From Entamoeba histolytica HM-1:IMSS (lineage: Eukaryota > Evosea > Mastigamoebida > Endamoebidae), in assembly GCF_000208925.1 (NCBI RefSeq), contig NW_001914884.1, positions 49,643 to 113,642 on the forward strand: a stretch of 64,000 bases of DNA, read 5' to 3'. Every line of letters starts with the position of its first letter. The stretch's first letter is position 1. The position numbers were made by a program, and so were the translations under genes. Shown here in pieces: positions 42,823 to 53,040 of the stretch. A model generated the notes under the pieces. It was given only the letters and a program-made list of their open reading frames with translations, had not been told where the DNA came from and made no database searches.

Positions 42823-43960
42823 GTTAAGTGTTAATAGAATTGCTTCTTTTCTTCTTTGTTCATTTGAGACTAACCTTATTCACAGTCTTCTTCTGTAACT
42901 TTATACAACATATTTGGTTATGATAAAACTAATGTTCAATAACATTTATCGTGTTTTCAATAACAATATGTTAAATTCTTTTATAATGTTAATTTTCATT
43001 TTTAATTCTTTATTTTATATAGTACTTTGTGTATTTATTATTCCATTGTTTCAATTTATTAATCCATTTATTCTTATATCTTTTATTTCTCCATTTTCAT
43101 TATTCTATTCTTTATTTACAACCAATGTTTCTTTTCTTCAATACTCTTAATTGTTATTGTAATATGAAATTATTACTCATATCATTTATTAAATTAGTTT
43201 TATTCTTACTTAATATTTATATTTTATCATTGTCCTTTCTTTTATTAATTTTATATTGTGACATTTTAATATATTTAATATATTCATTTTCATTATTGAC
43301 ATTGGTGTTTGTCATTTTTATTATATTTTCAATTTGTTCATTTCTTAATTTTTTATATAATTTCTTATTTAACCAATTAATTTCAAAACAATACATCACT
43401 TCAATTAAAATTTTATTTCTTTATTTTGTTGTATTTCTTGTATTTTTATTTTGTTGTTTATTATTCTTACACTTTTAATTTCTTCTTCAATTATTTTAAT
43501 GTCTTTTCTTCATTGTATTTTGTTTTCCTTTAATTTCTTCTTTAGTTTTTTCATTTATCTTTTTCTTTTGATTGAATATACTTCTTGAAGAATATCATAC
43601 TATCTTTGTCTTTTATCTTCTTACTTCTTATGTATTTCTTCATATTTTCCTTTATTCCATTCACTTGTTATTCTTTTTATTATTTCTTGTATCTTATTTA
43701 TTGTTAGCCATTTATATTTGTTATTTGTATAATCTTTATTATTATTGTATTTATCTTGTTTTTTGTTTGTTTTTCGTTGTCTTTGTGTCTTTCGTCTTCC
43801 AATCCATTTTCCTTGGTAATTGTTTACCATTATTATTATTATAATTGTTATGCCATTTATTGCTATTGACATTTCTTTTTTTATTGTATGACATTGGATT
43901 TTTATGTCTTGTTTGATTTTCTTTACAATACTCTAAGGATTTACACAATAACCATTACAA
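42823..43960 (-). mobile_element. Rearranged LINE/SINE-type remnant
   Basis: The plus-strand 5' edge (minus-strand 3' end) begins ttaagtgttaatagaa, matching the terminal sequence of the LINE fragments at 25.1 and 61.8 kb, and the next 300 bases align with the LINE tail on the minus strand. The far end (about 43960-43570) codes a basic Asn/Lys-rich peptide (MSYNKKRNVNSNKWHNNYNN) like an ORF1 start. The middle (catalytic) part of a LINE is missing, so it is an internally deleted or non-autonomous copy. Boundaries are approximate. Confidence 0.6.
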
Positions 43961-44176
43961 TAAAATTTGTTGTATTTCTTGAGTAGGTAAAACCAACTAT
44001 TTTAGTTATTGACAAATGATAAGATATACTGATATACTCAAAGTAATTTTTTATTAAACTAATTCACATAAGTTAATTTATAGTAAATAAATAAGTTAAT
44101 TTCAAGTGAGTATAAAATAAGAGAAGATAGTTTTAATAATCAGTAACAACTTGAAAAACTTAATACTTTATTATTT

Positions 44177-45070
44177 ATGAGAAGAAGTGAACCATCAAAA
44201 AATTTAGTTCATCAAAGAGAAATTGAAATATACCAACATTGTCTGTTTAAATATGATTGTGAAGAAGAAACTGTTGAACAACAAGAAAGTACTTCTATAT
44301 TAACTGATATTGACCAAACAGGAGTAGAGGATGCTCTTGTTTTATTAAATGAAACAATGGAAATATTTGAATCTTTACATGAACAATTTTATAATGATTC
44401 ATATTCATTAACAACACCACCTGTAGTGTTATTGAGTCAATTATTATCATACCAAGTACCATCATTAATTGATGAGTTAGTTTGTAGTATTTTATTTATC
44501 AAAACAATTAAAACATAACAAATTTAAATAAGACAGAATGAACTTAAAAAGACTAAATTAAATGAATGTATTATAATCGACAATGGTGTATATATAATTG
44601 GATATGTTGATAAAGAAGAATATATTGGATATTTATTAATGAATTATAAAGGGGATATTATTAAAAAGTTAATAGAATATATCAAAAGTTCTTCTGGAAA
44701 TGCAATGATATCTTCTTCATATTTTAATGAAAATGAAATATTAATATTAATAAGACAAGGACTGATAACTGAACAAAGAAAAGAAAGTGTTATTGAACAT
44801 AAATTATTATATCCTAATCAATTTGTTTTTGCTGAAAATTTAAATAAATGGAGAAAAAAGATTATTACTACAGTTGCTTCATCACCATTTCATATTATTC
44901 AAAAAAAGGTTTGTGTTATAATATAATAAATTTAATTATATATTTATATTAAGACATAGAAATTAGAAGAACGTTATGATATGATGTGTTTTAGTTTAGA
45001 ATATCTTTTAACTGACCTTCTTGCTAATTCTTCAGTTAGATTGTTTGGAGTTATTGTCTTCTTTTATTAA
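44177..45070 (+). CDS. STK19: STK19-like winged-helix protein, three exons
   Basis: Exons 44177-44479, 44537-44908 and 44960-45070 join over introns of 57 bp (GTTTGTAG to ACAG) and 51 bp (GTTTGTGT to ATAG), both in phase 0, giving 261 residues. The join yields an array of small helical/winged-helix units. PPVVLLSQLLSYQVPSLIDE runs into LNELKKTKLNECIIIDNGVY, then NENEILILIRQGLITEQRK, NKWRKKIITTVASSPFHIIQ and SLEYLLTDLL. This order matches STK19, once thought a kinase and now known as a DNA-binding factor in transcription-coupled repair: ELxxLRxxGxIRLF, FxxxELxxLVxxGLLT, LxYxxxDLLxxG. There is no kinase motif. The splice model is strong because every stop disappears; the STK19 name is tentative and needs a profile search. 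Confidence 0.5.
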
Positions 45071-45265
45071 ATAAATAAAACCAAAAGAATTAATAGAAAT
45101 AGAGTTATTAAAGATACCGTAGAGTATATTGAACTATTGAAATAGCAAATAAACTATAATAGTTAACTTTCAATTGATACTTGGTTAATTTTAAAAAAAC
45201 TATAGAATATTCTTTCTTTTTAAGAAATTATTTTTTGAGAATATAATTAAAACTAAAAAATTTCA

Positions 45266-45982
45266 ATGTACTCAAGATTTTTTCAACAACTTGATTCACT
45301 TGTTCAACATGAATTAGAAATTGATTATAGATCGATGGTATTTGTTTTTACCTTTGACCCCATAACTCATCAAGCTCAATTTTTATCTTCATCAAAATTT
45401 ACTATTTTATTAAATAGAGAATTATTAAATAATTTAGTAAGTATGGCAACGGCTCAAACTGATGAACCATCAAATCATACAGACGCTATAGCATGTTATA
45501 AAAAAGGCACTTTCTCTCTTGAAACATATAACAATACTTTTACTGAAAGAAAAATGGAAATGGAACAACCCCATTATGCTCAAGTTCATTACCAACTACC
45601 TACTCAACGTCCTTTACCTCCAACACCTACTCAACGTCCTTTACCTCCAACACCTACTCCTCAACAACTTCATCAAATAATTCAAGAACAAATGGAAGAA
45701 AAAATGCAAATGAGTACTTACTCTTCTGAAAATACTTCTCCAAGGGTTGCTGTGTGTCATGAAGTATCTCCTACTTTAGGTAATGTTGAAGAACTTTCTA
45801 AAGAAAGAATCCAATCTCTTCCAACTCCAATAAAAACAGGTCAACGCCTTTGTGAATCAAAAAGAAAAAGAAGTTCTACTCCAATAAGAGTATGTTCATA
45901 TCAATCTGTTAAATCAACAATTGATGACTCAACTAAATTAAAAATTATTTCTGCAATATCTCCTGAAACTATGCATAAATAA
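45266..45982 (+). CDS. Hypothetical protein with proline repeats, 238 aa
   Basis: The N-terminal 75 residues look folded (FFQQLDSLVQHELEIDYRSM, then VFVFTFDPITHQAQFLSS). The middle has two perfect TQRPLPPTP units, each a possible SH3/WW ligand, then a Gln/Glu helix. The C-terminal third is Ser/Thr-rich with a basic cluster (ESKRKRSSTPIR), a possible nuclear signal or phosphosite region. No family recognised. Confidence 0.6.
   Translation: MYSRFFQQLDSLVQHELEIDYRSMVFVFTFDPITHQAQFLSSSKFTILLNRELLNNLVSMATAQTDEPSNHTDAIACYKKGTFSLETYNNTFTERKMEMEQPHYAQVHYQLPTQRPLPPTPTQRPLPPTPTPQQLHQIIQEQMEEKMQMSTYSSENTSPRVAVCHEVSPTLGNVEELSKERIQSLPTPIKTGQRLCESKRKRSSTPIRVCSYQSVKSTIDDSTKLKIISAISPETMHK
45601..45654 (+). 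repeat. 27-bp perfect tandem duplication
   Basis: Two identical 27-base units, starting tactcaacgtcctttacc, code the TQRPLPPTP repeat of the surrounding protein. No substitutions between copies, so the duplication is recent or selected. Confidence 0.9.
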
Positions 45983-46084
45983 GGTTGTATTTTTTAATTC
46001 TTTTAATCATTTAAAATTCTTTTGTTTAGTTTCTTTAAAAAAAAATTGTAATATCTCTAAAATGTTAATAATTAAGTAATTCGT

Positions 46085-47353
46085 TTAATACTCATAATGA
46101 ATCTTTAAGAAAATAGGTGATGAGATTGCTGGAGAATTGATTATTAACTCTTCTCCTTCCTTAACTCCAAGCTGACATAACTCTAATACTAAATTTTTCT
46201 CTGTTTGTTCTTTTAATGGTCCTCGTGAAACAAAAATAATTTGTCCACTTTCTAATCCTATGCTTGGGTTAGAAACTTGTAACTCAGGGTCATCACTAAT
46301 TTCGTCAACAAGTTGTTGTAATGTAAACGTTGTTGGAATGCTTTTGTTCATTGTTTGCATATCACAAACTAAACACCCTTTCTTTTTTTCTAAAGATTCA
46401 ACAGAAGTATTAATTCCATCTTTGCCATAATAAACTAAATAATTATCAAGATTATTTGCACATCCAGTAGCATATTTAAATGCTTCATTTGCTGTTTGTG
46501 CAGCAATAAGTGAATTTGTAGAAGCAATGGCTGGCATAATATTTTTAATAACTCCTAATGTTAAACGATAAGTAACTCCAGAAATATTCTTTTCTTCTGC
46601 ACGTTGTAAGGCATGTTCATAAACCCATTGTACATGAGCTGGATTATCTGCATCAACTTTAGTTCCATGTGGAAATTCTGTGTTTATTGTTGGATTTTCC
46701 CATGCTATTTGAGAAGCCCAAACAATACAATGTTCTGGAAGTCTTGGTTGTGAAGCAATAGTACACATAGGGAATGTTTTCTGTGGTGGGAAGAGAGATA
46801 TAATACAATCTAAACATGGACCAACTTTAGGAACAATAACCATAACATGTCCTTGGAATCCTTCTGTTCCACCATCAATCAATGGAATAATAGTATTTGG
46901 ATCAATTTCTCCATTCCTAGTTTCTACTAATGAACATAATGTAGAACTTGTCCATCTTCGTGCTCCTAAATTATCTAATCCACTAATCACTAATTTGAAG
47001 GACTTGTAAAATGATAATGGTTGGTCTTCTAATCTCCCAACAACATGAGTAATCTTACAGCCAGGTACTTTTTTCATTACAAACTCAGCTGCAACCTCAG
47101 ATTTTGGTCTTCCAACATCTTTTTTTCTAAATAAGAATTGTCTATTTAAATTAGAATATTCAATTGTATCCATGTCTATAATTGTAAGGTTTTGAAATCC
47201 AACCATTGCCAATGCTTTTAAAACTTCACATCCTAGTCCACCAGCACCAACAACAAGTATTTTAAAGTCATGATAATCAATGTTTCCTTCTTCTTCTGCA
47301 GTTCCTCCTGTTCTTTTTAAAAAGCTTTCAATTTGATGATATGATCTTGTCAT
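46085..47353 (-). CDS. UBA3: NEDD8-activating enzyme E1 catalytic subunit UBA3
   Basis: 422 residues. The ThiF-type nucleotide fold shows VVGAGGLGCEVLKALAMVGF, then IIDMDTIEYSNLNRQFLF and DVGRPKSEVAA. The zinc-binding CxxC pairs are PCLDC and the later GCLVCDM. The catalytic Cys is C197 in TFPMCTIASQPRLPEHCI, the UBA3 signature. LTLGVIKNIMPAIASTNSLI and a C-terminal ubiquitin-fold domain (about 330-422) complete the protein. With APPBP1/NAE1 it adenylates NEDD8 and passes it to UBC12 to activate cullin ligases. The ATG at 47353 is the first; upstream codons are open only through TTG. Slightly shorter than the human protein (463). Confidence 0.9.
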   Translation of the reverse strand: MTRSYHQIESFLKRTGGTAEEEGNIDYHDFKILVVGAGGLGCEVLKALAMVGFQNLTIIDMDTIEYSNLNRQFLFRKKDVGRPKSEVAAEFVMKKVPGCKITHVVGRLEDQPLSFYKSFKLVISGLDNLGARRWTSSTLCSLVETRNGEIDPNTIIPLIDGGTEGFQGHVMVIVPKVGPCLDCIISLFPPQKTFPMCTIASQPRLPEHCIVWASQIAWENPTINTEFPHGTKVDADNPAHVQWVYEHALQRAEEKNISGVTYRLTLGVIKNIMPAIASTNSLIAAQTANEAFKYATGCANNLDNYLVYYGKDGINTSVESLEKKKGCLVCDMQTMNKSIPTTFTLQQLVDEISDDPELQVSNPSIGLESGQIIFVSRGPLKEQTEKNLVLELCQLGVKEGEELIINSPAISSPIFLKIHYEY

Positions 47354-47713
47354 TTGTTTTTCTGTCTTAAAATACAAAAATTTTTAAGTTCTTTTTAAGT
47401 TTTCATTCAGTGAGATTTATCTAAAACCTCAATATACTGAAAGAATGTGATATAAAACAAAATATAATAAAGATGTTGATAATTTTTTCAAAGTTGATAA
47501 AAATAGAGAAATCTTTGAAAAAAGTAAAACCAAAAATGAAGTTTTCAGAAAAGGTATTTAAATAATAAGAAATATTAATCGAAACGAAAAGAATTTCTTT
47601 ATGAAAGGTAATGAAAACTAAACAAAAATTAGAAAAGAAGATACAATTTTAAGTTAGTTCTAATGGATGAGATGGAGATCTTTTTAATTTAAAAGATGAA
47701 GAAAACGTTTAGG
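47354..47713. other. Intergenic, divergent promoters of UBA3 and hexokinase
   Basis: About 360 bases, A+T-rich, with a second GTATTTAAA box at 47554 and no gene. The hexokinase core promoter follows directly. Confidence 0.5.
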
Positions 47714-47731
47714 GTATTTAAATAGAACTAT
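47714..47731 (+). promoter_or_regulatory. TATA-like box and GAAC element of hexokinase
   Basis: GTATTTAAA (47714-47722) exactly matches the Entamoeba TATA consensus and is followed by TAGAAC, a GAAC-type element. The ATG is 36 bases downstream of the box, the usual short spacing in this genus. Confidence 0.6.
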
Positions 47732-47757
47732 TATTTATAATAAGTATATAGAACACA

Positions 47758-49095
47758 ATGCAAGAAATCATTGATCAATTTGCTATTGATAAAGAAAAGT
47801 TAGAAATTATTGTTCAAAGAATGAGTGAGGAATTGACTAATGGACTTCAAGACAAACCAAGTACTCTTAAAATGCTTCCATCATATGCTCCTATTCCTAC
47901 TGGAAAAGAAGTTGGTACTTTTATGGGTATTGATGTTGGTGGAACTAATCTTAGAGTCTTATTATTAGAAATCCCTGAACCTGGTGTTCGTGGAGAACTT
48001 AAATCAGTTGAATGTATTATGCCAAAAACATCAACAACCGTTGATCAATTCTTTGGGTTTATTGCTCAAAAGATTAAAGAATTTGTTGAAAATAACAATT
48101 TAAAAGAAAAAGAAATTAAAGCTGGATTAACATTTTCTTTTGCTGTTGAACAAATTGCTATAGACAAAGGAATTCAACAATCATGGTCAAAAGGATGGGA
48201 TGTTAAGGAGTCTATTGGAAAAGACATTGTTGAAATTTTCCATAACCAACTTGCAAAAATTAATGTTAACAATATTAGAATAGTTGCATTTATCAATGAT
48301 ACAGTAGGAACATTTGCCAATCTTGCATATGATGATGCATCATGTGGTATGGGACTTATTTTTGGTACAGGAACTAATGGATGTTATATTGAGAAAACAT
48401 CAAATTTTGCTGCTTCTAAATTGAAATCAGTTTGTAAAGAAGATTATATGATTGTTAACACCGAATGGGGAGCATTAGATATTCCAGAACTTGGATATAA
48501 CAAATTTGATAAGATGATTGATGATGTTAGTATTAACAAAGGAGAACATTACTTTGAAAAGATGATTTCAGGTATTTACATGGGATGGTTAGCAAGATTA
48601 GCTATTAGAGAATTAATTGAGAAAAAAGTTATTTTTGAACGATATGCTGATGCTGAAGTTTTCTCTGGTTCACCAGATGATACTGACTGTGATCATTCAA
48701 AGAAATATACTTCAAGAAATACCGGTATTGTTGAAGACACTACTCCTGAATTAATTCTTGTTGATGAGATGCTTAAATCACTTGGAGTTAATGACTCTAC
48801 TTTAGAAGAAAGAAAGATGCTTAAGGCTATAACTGAGGCAGTTGTTAAAAGAGCTGCTTATCTTGCAGCTGCAGCAACTGTATGTTTATATCGTAAGATG
48901 GTTCCATATATGAAAGAAAGAACAACTGCTGGAGTTGATGGTTCAGTTTTTGAGAAGTCTGTTCCATTTAAGAGATTCTATCTTGAAGCACTTGACCTTT
49001 TACAACCTGTTGAAAAAGTTACTTGTCAGTTATCTAAAGATGGATCTGGACTTGGTGCTGTCATTGTTGCTGCTGCTGTTGCATGCAAACAATAA
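47758..49095 (+). CDS. HXK: Hexokinase (Entamoeba type)
   Basis: 445 residues. It phosphorylates glucose with ATP at the head of glycolysis, the main energy route in this anaerobe. The phosphate-1 loop is FMGIDVGGTNLRVLLLEIP, then LTFSFAVEQ, the sugar/catalytic Asp in VAFINDTVGTFAN, LIFGTGTNGCYIE (phosphate-2), and the adenosine motif near DGSVFEKS and GSGLGAVIVAAAVA. Its length is that of the single-domain 50-kDa hexokinases found in yeast and protists. Entamoeba carries two near-identical isoenzymes; which one this is cannot be said here. Codon use is typical of a highly expressed gene. Confidence 0.96.
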   Translation: MQEIIDQFAIDKEKLEIIVQRMSEELTNGLQDKPSTLKMLPSYAPIPTGKEVGTFMGIDVGGTNLRVLLLEIPEPGVRGELKSVECIMPKTSTTVDQFFGFIAQKIKEFVENNNLKEKEIKAGLTFSFAVEQIAIDKGIQQSWSKGWDVKESIGKDIVEIFHNQLAKINVNNIRIVAFINDTVGTFANLAYDDASCGMGLIFGTGTNGCYIEKTSNFAASKLKSVCKEDYMIVNTEWGALDIPELGYNKFDKMIDDVSINKGEHYFEKMISGIYMGWLARLAIRELIEKKVIFERYADAEVFSGSPDDTDCDHSKKYTSRNTGIVEDTTPELILVDEMLKSLGVNDSTLEERKMLKAITEAVVKRAAYLAAAATVCLYRKMVPYMKERTTAGVDGSVFEKSVPFKRFYLEALDLLQPVEKVTCQLSKDGSGLGAVIVAAAVACKQ

Positions 49096-50799
49096 ATTTA
49101 AACAAACACATTTAAAAGTATTGTTAAATTTTTTTTTTCAATGGGGATAAAAAGAGTTATTATGTTGTTTTTGATAAATAATATTTTTATTGTTCTTTTT
49201 AATGAGGGGGGTTATTTAGATATAGAATGAATTAAGAAATTCTTTTCATAAGGTTTTTGCTTTAAATGGAAGTTATTCAAAGAAAATTTAATTGAATTTT
49301 AGAAGAAACTTACATTGATTTTTCTATTTTCAACTAAAATCATTTTTCCTTTCATTTTAAAGAAAATTAGAGACATATTCCTTGGAATTTTTGGTTAAAT
49401 AAAATAATTTATTTCATGTCATACCTTTCTGTAAGATGTTGAAAAATTAGTTTATTAAATACTTTCTTTAATGTTTAACCATTTTATTGTATTTATTAAT
49501 TAATTCATATTAAACTTGTTAATAAAATTGATCTTACCTTTTTATAGAAAAAAAATGAATAATTTTAATTTTTATATATACTTGTAATTCCAATCATTTC
49601 AAAGAAAAGAAATAATAATGCAATGGTATTTTATTAATAAAAATCAACTCAATAAAACTTATATAACACTTTACTTTTATTTTACAATATTTGGTATTTC
49701 ATCAATGGATATAGTATTGATAATGTTATTAAATCATACTTAGATTATTATTTATTTAATAAAATGGATTTAATATTATTAACCACCACTTTTCTGATGA
49801 AGAGTTATTGTATTGTTTTTATTTTTTATAACCAAATTGTTTTTTTTATCAAATGTAAATAAAATCAGAGTATCAGTATTATTGGATAATGTCATTGAAC
49901 ATTGTGAATATTAGTAATTATGAAATAAACATTCATTGGAAGAGAGGAGGATGAATGAAAATAACTATAAAATGTAGATTATGAATGGTAAAAGTTGAAA
50001 TTGAGTGGAAAATGAATATGAAATGATAAGTAAAGAGAATGATAATAATGAAAATATAAATAAGTGTTAATGAGTAATAAAACATTGGAAGTAAAATGAA
50101 ATGATAATAAATAGAAAAAGAAAATAATATGAATGAGAAGTGTTTCAATCTAAATTAAAAGAAAATGGAGAAAGTGAATGAAATAATTCAAATAACAACA
50201 AAAGAAATGAAGAAGAAAGAAGAGAAGAATGAGTGAGATATGAAATGAGATTGAGATATAATTTAAACAAAAAGTCAAATAAGAAATGAAAAAGAATAAA
50301 CAAAAAGTTGAGTAAAAATATCAAACTAAAAACACAAAAATATTTTATTTATAGATATTTATCAATTCTATAATTTATTATTATATTATTATTATTGTTA
50401 TTATATAATTAATGTTATTGTAAAATTAATAAAATGAATGATGTTTATTTAAAATAGAATGATGTTAAAAATAATACTTGAAATGATGTGTTATTAATGT
50501 ATTTAACTCTGTATTGTTATTCTTATTATTTATTGATTTTATAATATTCAAATGAAATTAAAACAGATGTATAATGAATAACTAACTCATGAATGAAGTG
50601 GTAAAAGTTTTATAATCATTCAACAAAGAATTAACAATGATAGTAAGAAATATCAATAGTAATTATGAAGTGTTAAAGAAGTGAAAGAACAAGAAAGAAA
50701 CAACAAATAGAAAATGAAAAAATGAAGAATATCTAATACAATAAGTTATTCATCCAATGATGATTTAAATGTTAATACATTAATATTTACTAAATAACA
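49096..50799. other. Gene-poor spacer after hexokinase
   Basis: About 1.7 kb with no credible gene. The first 800 bases are T-rich. From about 49940 to 50330 the plus strand is strikingly purine-rich (gaatgag, gaaatgaag, agaagaatgag) with no long frame; it could be a worn LINE interior, but no motif proves it. Bases 50350-50430 are almost pure A+T. Confidence 0.5.
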
Positions 50800-51362
50800 T
50801 CTCATAACTATTATTGAATATTCAAAATGAAATAACAATTGAAGATATGTTAATAAGAAAATATACAGGAAATATTCAATATAAAAACCACCATATGAAA
50901 CAATGTTCCAATATAAAGACATCACTATGATATTTAACAAACAAATAATGCCTAAAAATGAATGACAATATCACAAAATAACAGACATATACGTATTAGA
51001 TAAAAAGAACAAAACTGGTTTATTATTTGATATGACTAATATTGAATATCACAATATGAATGAAGATAAATGAAGAATAGAATGAAGTTCATGATGAAAA
51101 ATCAGAGATGAAAAATGAAAAGAGTAATAAAATGAAAGAAATGAAATAATAAATAGAGAAAGTATTAAATTAAATACATAAATAAACATTGATAATATAA
51201 AGAAGTTAAACCTAATTTCATTAAAACATGACTAATGGTATGAAATGTTGATTCTAATCCAACAAAACATACTCCATAAAGCTGTTATGAAATAACAATT
51301 GTATAAAACTCATATCTGCTGCTTCAAGAACAATAAAAACATTTCTATTAATACTTAATTAA
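50800..51362 (+). mobile_element. Degenerate LINE 3' end, plus strand
   Basis: Plus-strand reading gives KDITMIFNKQIMPK, then DIYVLDKKNKTGLLFDMT, the same endonuclease segment as in the 25-kb copy, including the same in-frame stop just before QYHK. The first endonuclease residue pair reads TD here instead of PD. After a short internal deletion, the tail ends at 51362 with ttctattaatacttaattaa. The last 280 bases form a perfect inverted repeat with 61801-62080. The 5' limit is approximate. Confidence 0.75.
51083..51362 (+). repeat. Left arm of a 280-bp perfect inverted repeat
   Basis: By base-by-base reading this arm is the exact reverse complement of 61801-62080, with no mismatch or indel noted and both arms 280 bases long. 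It is the 3' tail of a LINE. Just outside (51082 and 51363) the similarity stops abruptly. Confidence 0.9.
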
Positions 51363-52017
51363 TTGCTTTCTTGAAAGTCTTCATTTACTTCTTAGCTCAT
51401 AACTAATTTATCCTTTCTTTATTAAAACAAACCTTATTTGATGTTTTGATAATATAGATACTTAGCATATCAGTCAGTTCAAATATTTATTCAAATATAT
51501 TAAGTGTTTGTCATTTGTGAAATCTCCATTGATTCAGCAATTACTCTAACAACTCTTAACTCCTTATCTACATCATTTCTAATCAACAAGATGTAATAAA
51601 TCAAATTTATTACCATCAAAATTGGGATAGACAACACTTACAACACCTCCTCAACCACAACCTCAGGTGTATTGTAGAGTTTATAACCGAATATGAACCA
51701 AAACCATTTCCTACTATTGACATAGAATGAATATCAATAATGCTTTTTATTTATGGGTTTTGTTATTAGATTCTATGAAATGTAAATTCTGTATTGTATA
51801 AACCTTCTTTGTCATTCCAAACGCAGTTATTATCTTCTGTACCAATGACTGTATTTGTGATATTTTGCTTTTATCAATTATGTTGGTTTATAAGTGAGGT
51901 ATTAATACTCAAATAAAAACAACTTCCTTCTTAAACCTTTTTCTTTTTTAAATTTTATCAAATCTGAAAATACCAATAAAAATAAAATGTGTAATAAAAA
52001 TGGCTATTAAAATTAGT
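51363..52017. other. Intergenic between LINE tail and aldolase 3' end
   Basis: About 650 bases, more pyrimidine-rich than its surroundings (for example cacctcctcaaccacaacctc near 51640). No open frame or known repeat recognised. Confidence 0.45.
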
Positions 52018-53010
52018 TTAATACCATGATTTTCCTGCTGAGTTCAAAACCTTGTCTGAAACCTTGTGAAGGTATAATTCCTTAAGTGCTTGTCTAGCTG
52101 GTCCAAGATATTGTCTTGGATCAAAGTCCTTTGGATGTTCTGCAAGATATCTTCTAATTGATCCTGTCATAGCAAGTCTACCATCTGAATCAATATTGAC
52201 TTTACAGACAGCACTCTTAACAGCTTCTCTAATTTGGTCTTCTGGAATACCAATAGCTGATTCTAATTTTCCTCCATATTGATTAATAACAGCAACCCAT
52301 TCTTGTGGAACTGATGATGATCCATGAAGAACAATTGGGAATCCTGGAATTCTCTTTTCAACTTCATGAAGAATATCAAGTCTAATTCTTGGATGCATTC
52401 CTGGTTTGAATTTGTATGCTCCATGTGATGTTCCAATTGAAATAGCAAGTGCATCTACTCCTGTGTCTTTAACAAATGCTTCAACATCCTTTGGATCAGT
52501 AAATACATGTTCTGCTGCTGCAACATCATCTTCAACTCCTGAAAGAACTCCAAGTTCTCCTTCAACAGTAACTCCAAATTTATGTGCATATTCAACAACT
52601 TGTTTTGTTAATTTAACATTCTCTTCATATGGAAGTGCTGATCCATCAATCATAACATTAGAGAATCCGTTATCTACACATTCTTTACAAATTTGGAAGT
52701 TAGCTCCATGGTCAAGGTTAAGTGAAATTGGAACACCTTTATGTTCTGGATCAATTTCTTTTGAATATTCAACAGCTCCTTTAGCAAGATTTCTCAAAAG
52801 AGTAGCATTAGCATATTCACGTGCTCCTTTTGATACTTGAAGAATAACTGGTGATTTAGCTTCAGTACATGCTTGAATAATAGCTTGCATTTGTTCAAGG
52901 TTATTGAAGTTAAAACCTGGAACAGCAAATCCTCCTTTAATAGCATGTTCAAACATTTCTTTGTGATTACAAAGTCCAAGTTCTTTATAGTTAACAGTCT
53001 TAGCAGCCAT
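52018..53010 (-). CDS. FBA: Fructose-1,6-bisphosphate aldolase, class II
   Basis: 330 residues. This zinc-dependent aldolase cleaves fructose-1,6-bisphosphate in glycolysis and is unrelated to the Schiff-base class I enzyme of animals. The signature regions are SLNLDHGANFQICKECVDNG (catalytic Asp and zinc His), VEGELGVLSGVEDDVAA, DALAISIGTSHGAYKF and FPIVLHGSSSVPQEW. The SLNLDHG and GTSHG segments and the 330-residue length place it in the family shared with Giardia and bacteria. Start MAAKTVNYKELGL. A GTATATAAA box lies upstream at the normal spacing. Codon use indicates high expression. Confidence 0.97.
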   Translation of the reverse strand: MAAKTVNYKELGLCNHKEMFEHAIKGGFAVPGFNFNNLEQMQAIIQACTEAKSPVILQVSKGAREYANATLLRNLAKGAVEYSKEIDPEHKGVPISLNLDHGANFQICKECVDNGFSNVMIDGSALPYEENVKLTKQVVEYAHKFGVTVEGELGVLSGVEDDVAAAEHVFTDPKDVEAFVKDTGVDALAISIGTSHGAYKFKPGMHPRIRLDILHEVEKRIPGFPIVLHGSSSVPQEWVAVINQYGGKLESAIGIPEDQIREAVKSAVCKVNIDSDGRLAMTGSIRRYLAEHPKDFDPRQYLGPARQALKELYLHKVSDKVLNSAGKSWY

Positions 53011-53024
53011 TTGTAAAAATGAAA

Positions 53025-53040
53025 TGAATATTTTATATAC
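53025..53040 (-). promoter_or_regulatory. TATA-like box and initiator of aldolase gene
   Basis: On the minus strand GTATATAAA (53040-53032) overlaps AAATATTCA (53033-53025), close to the Entamoeba TATA and initiator motifs. They lie 15-30 bases before the aldolase ATG. Their overlap means only one of the two may be functional. Confidence 0.4.

Noticed and set aside
43029..43478. 149-codon hydrophobic plus-strand frame
   Set aside because: Complement of the A-rich LINE remnant; hydrophobicity results from T-rich codons.
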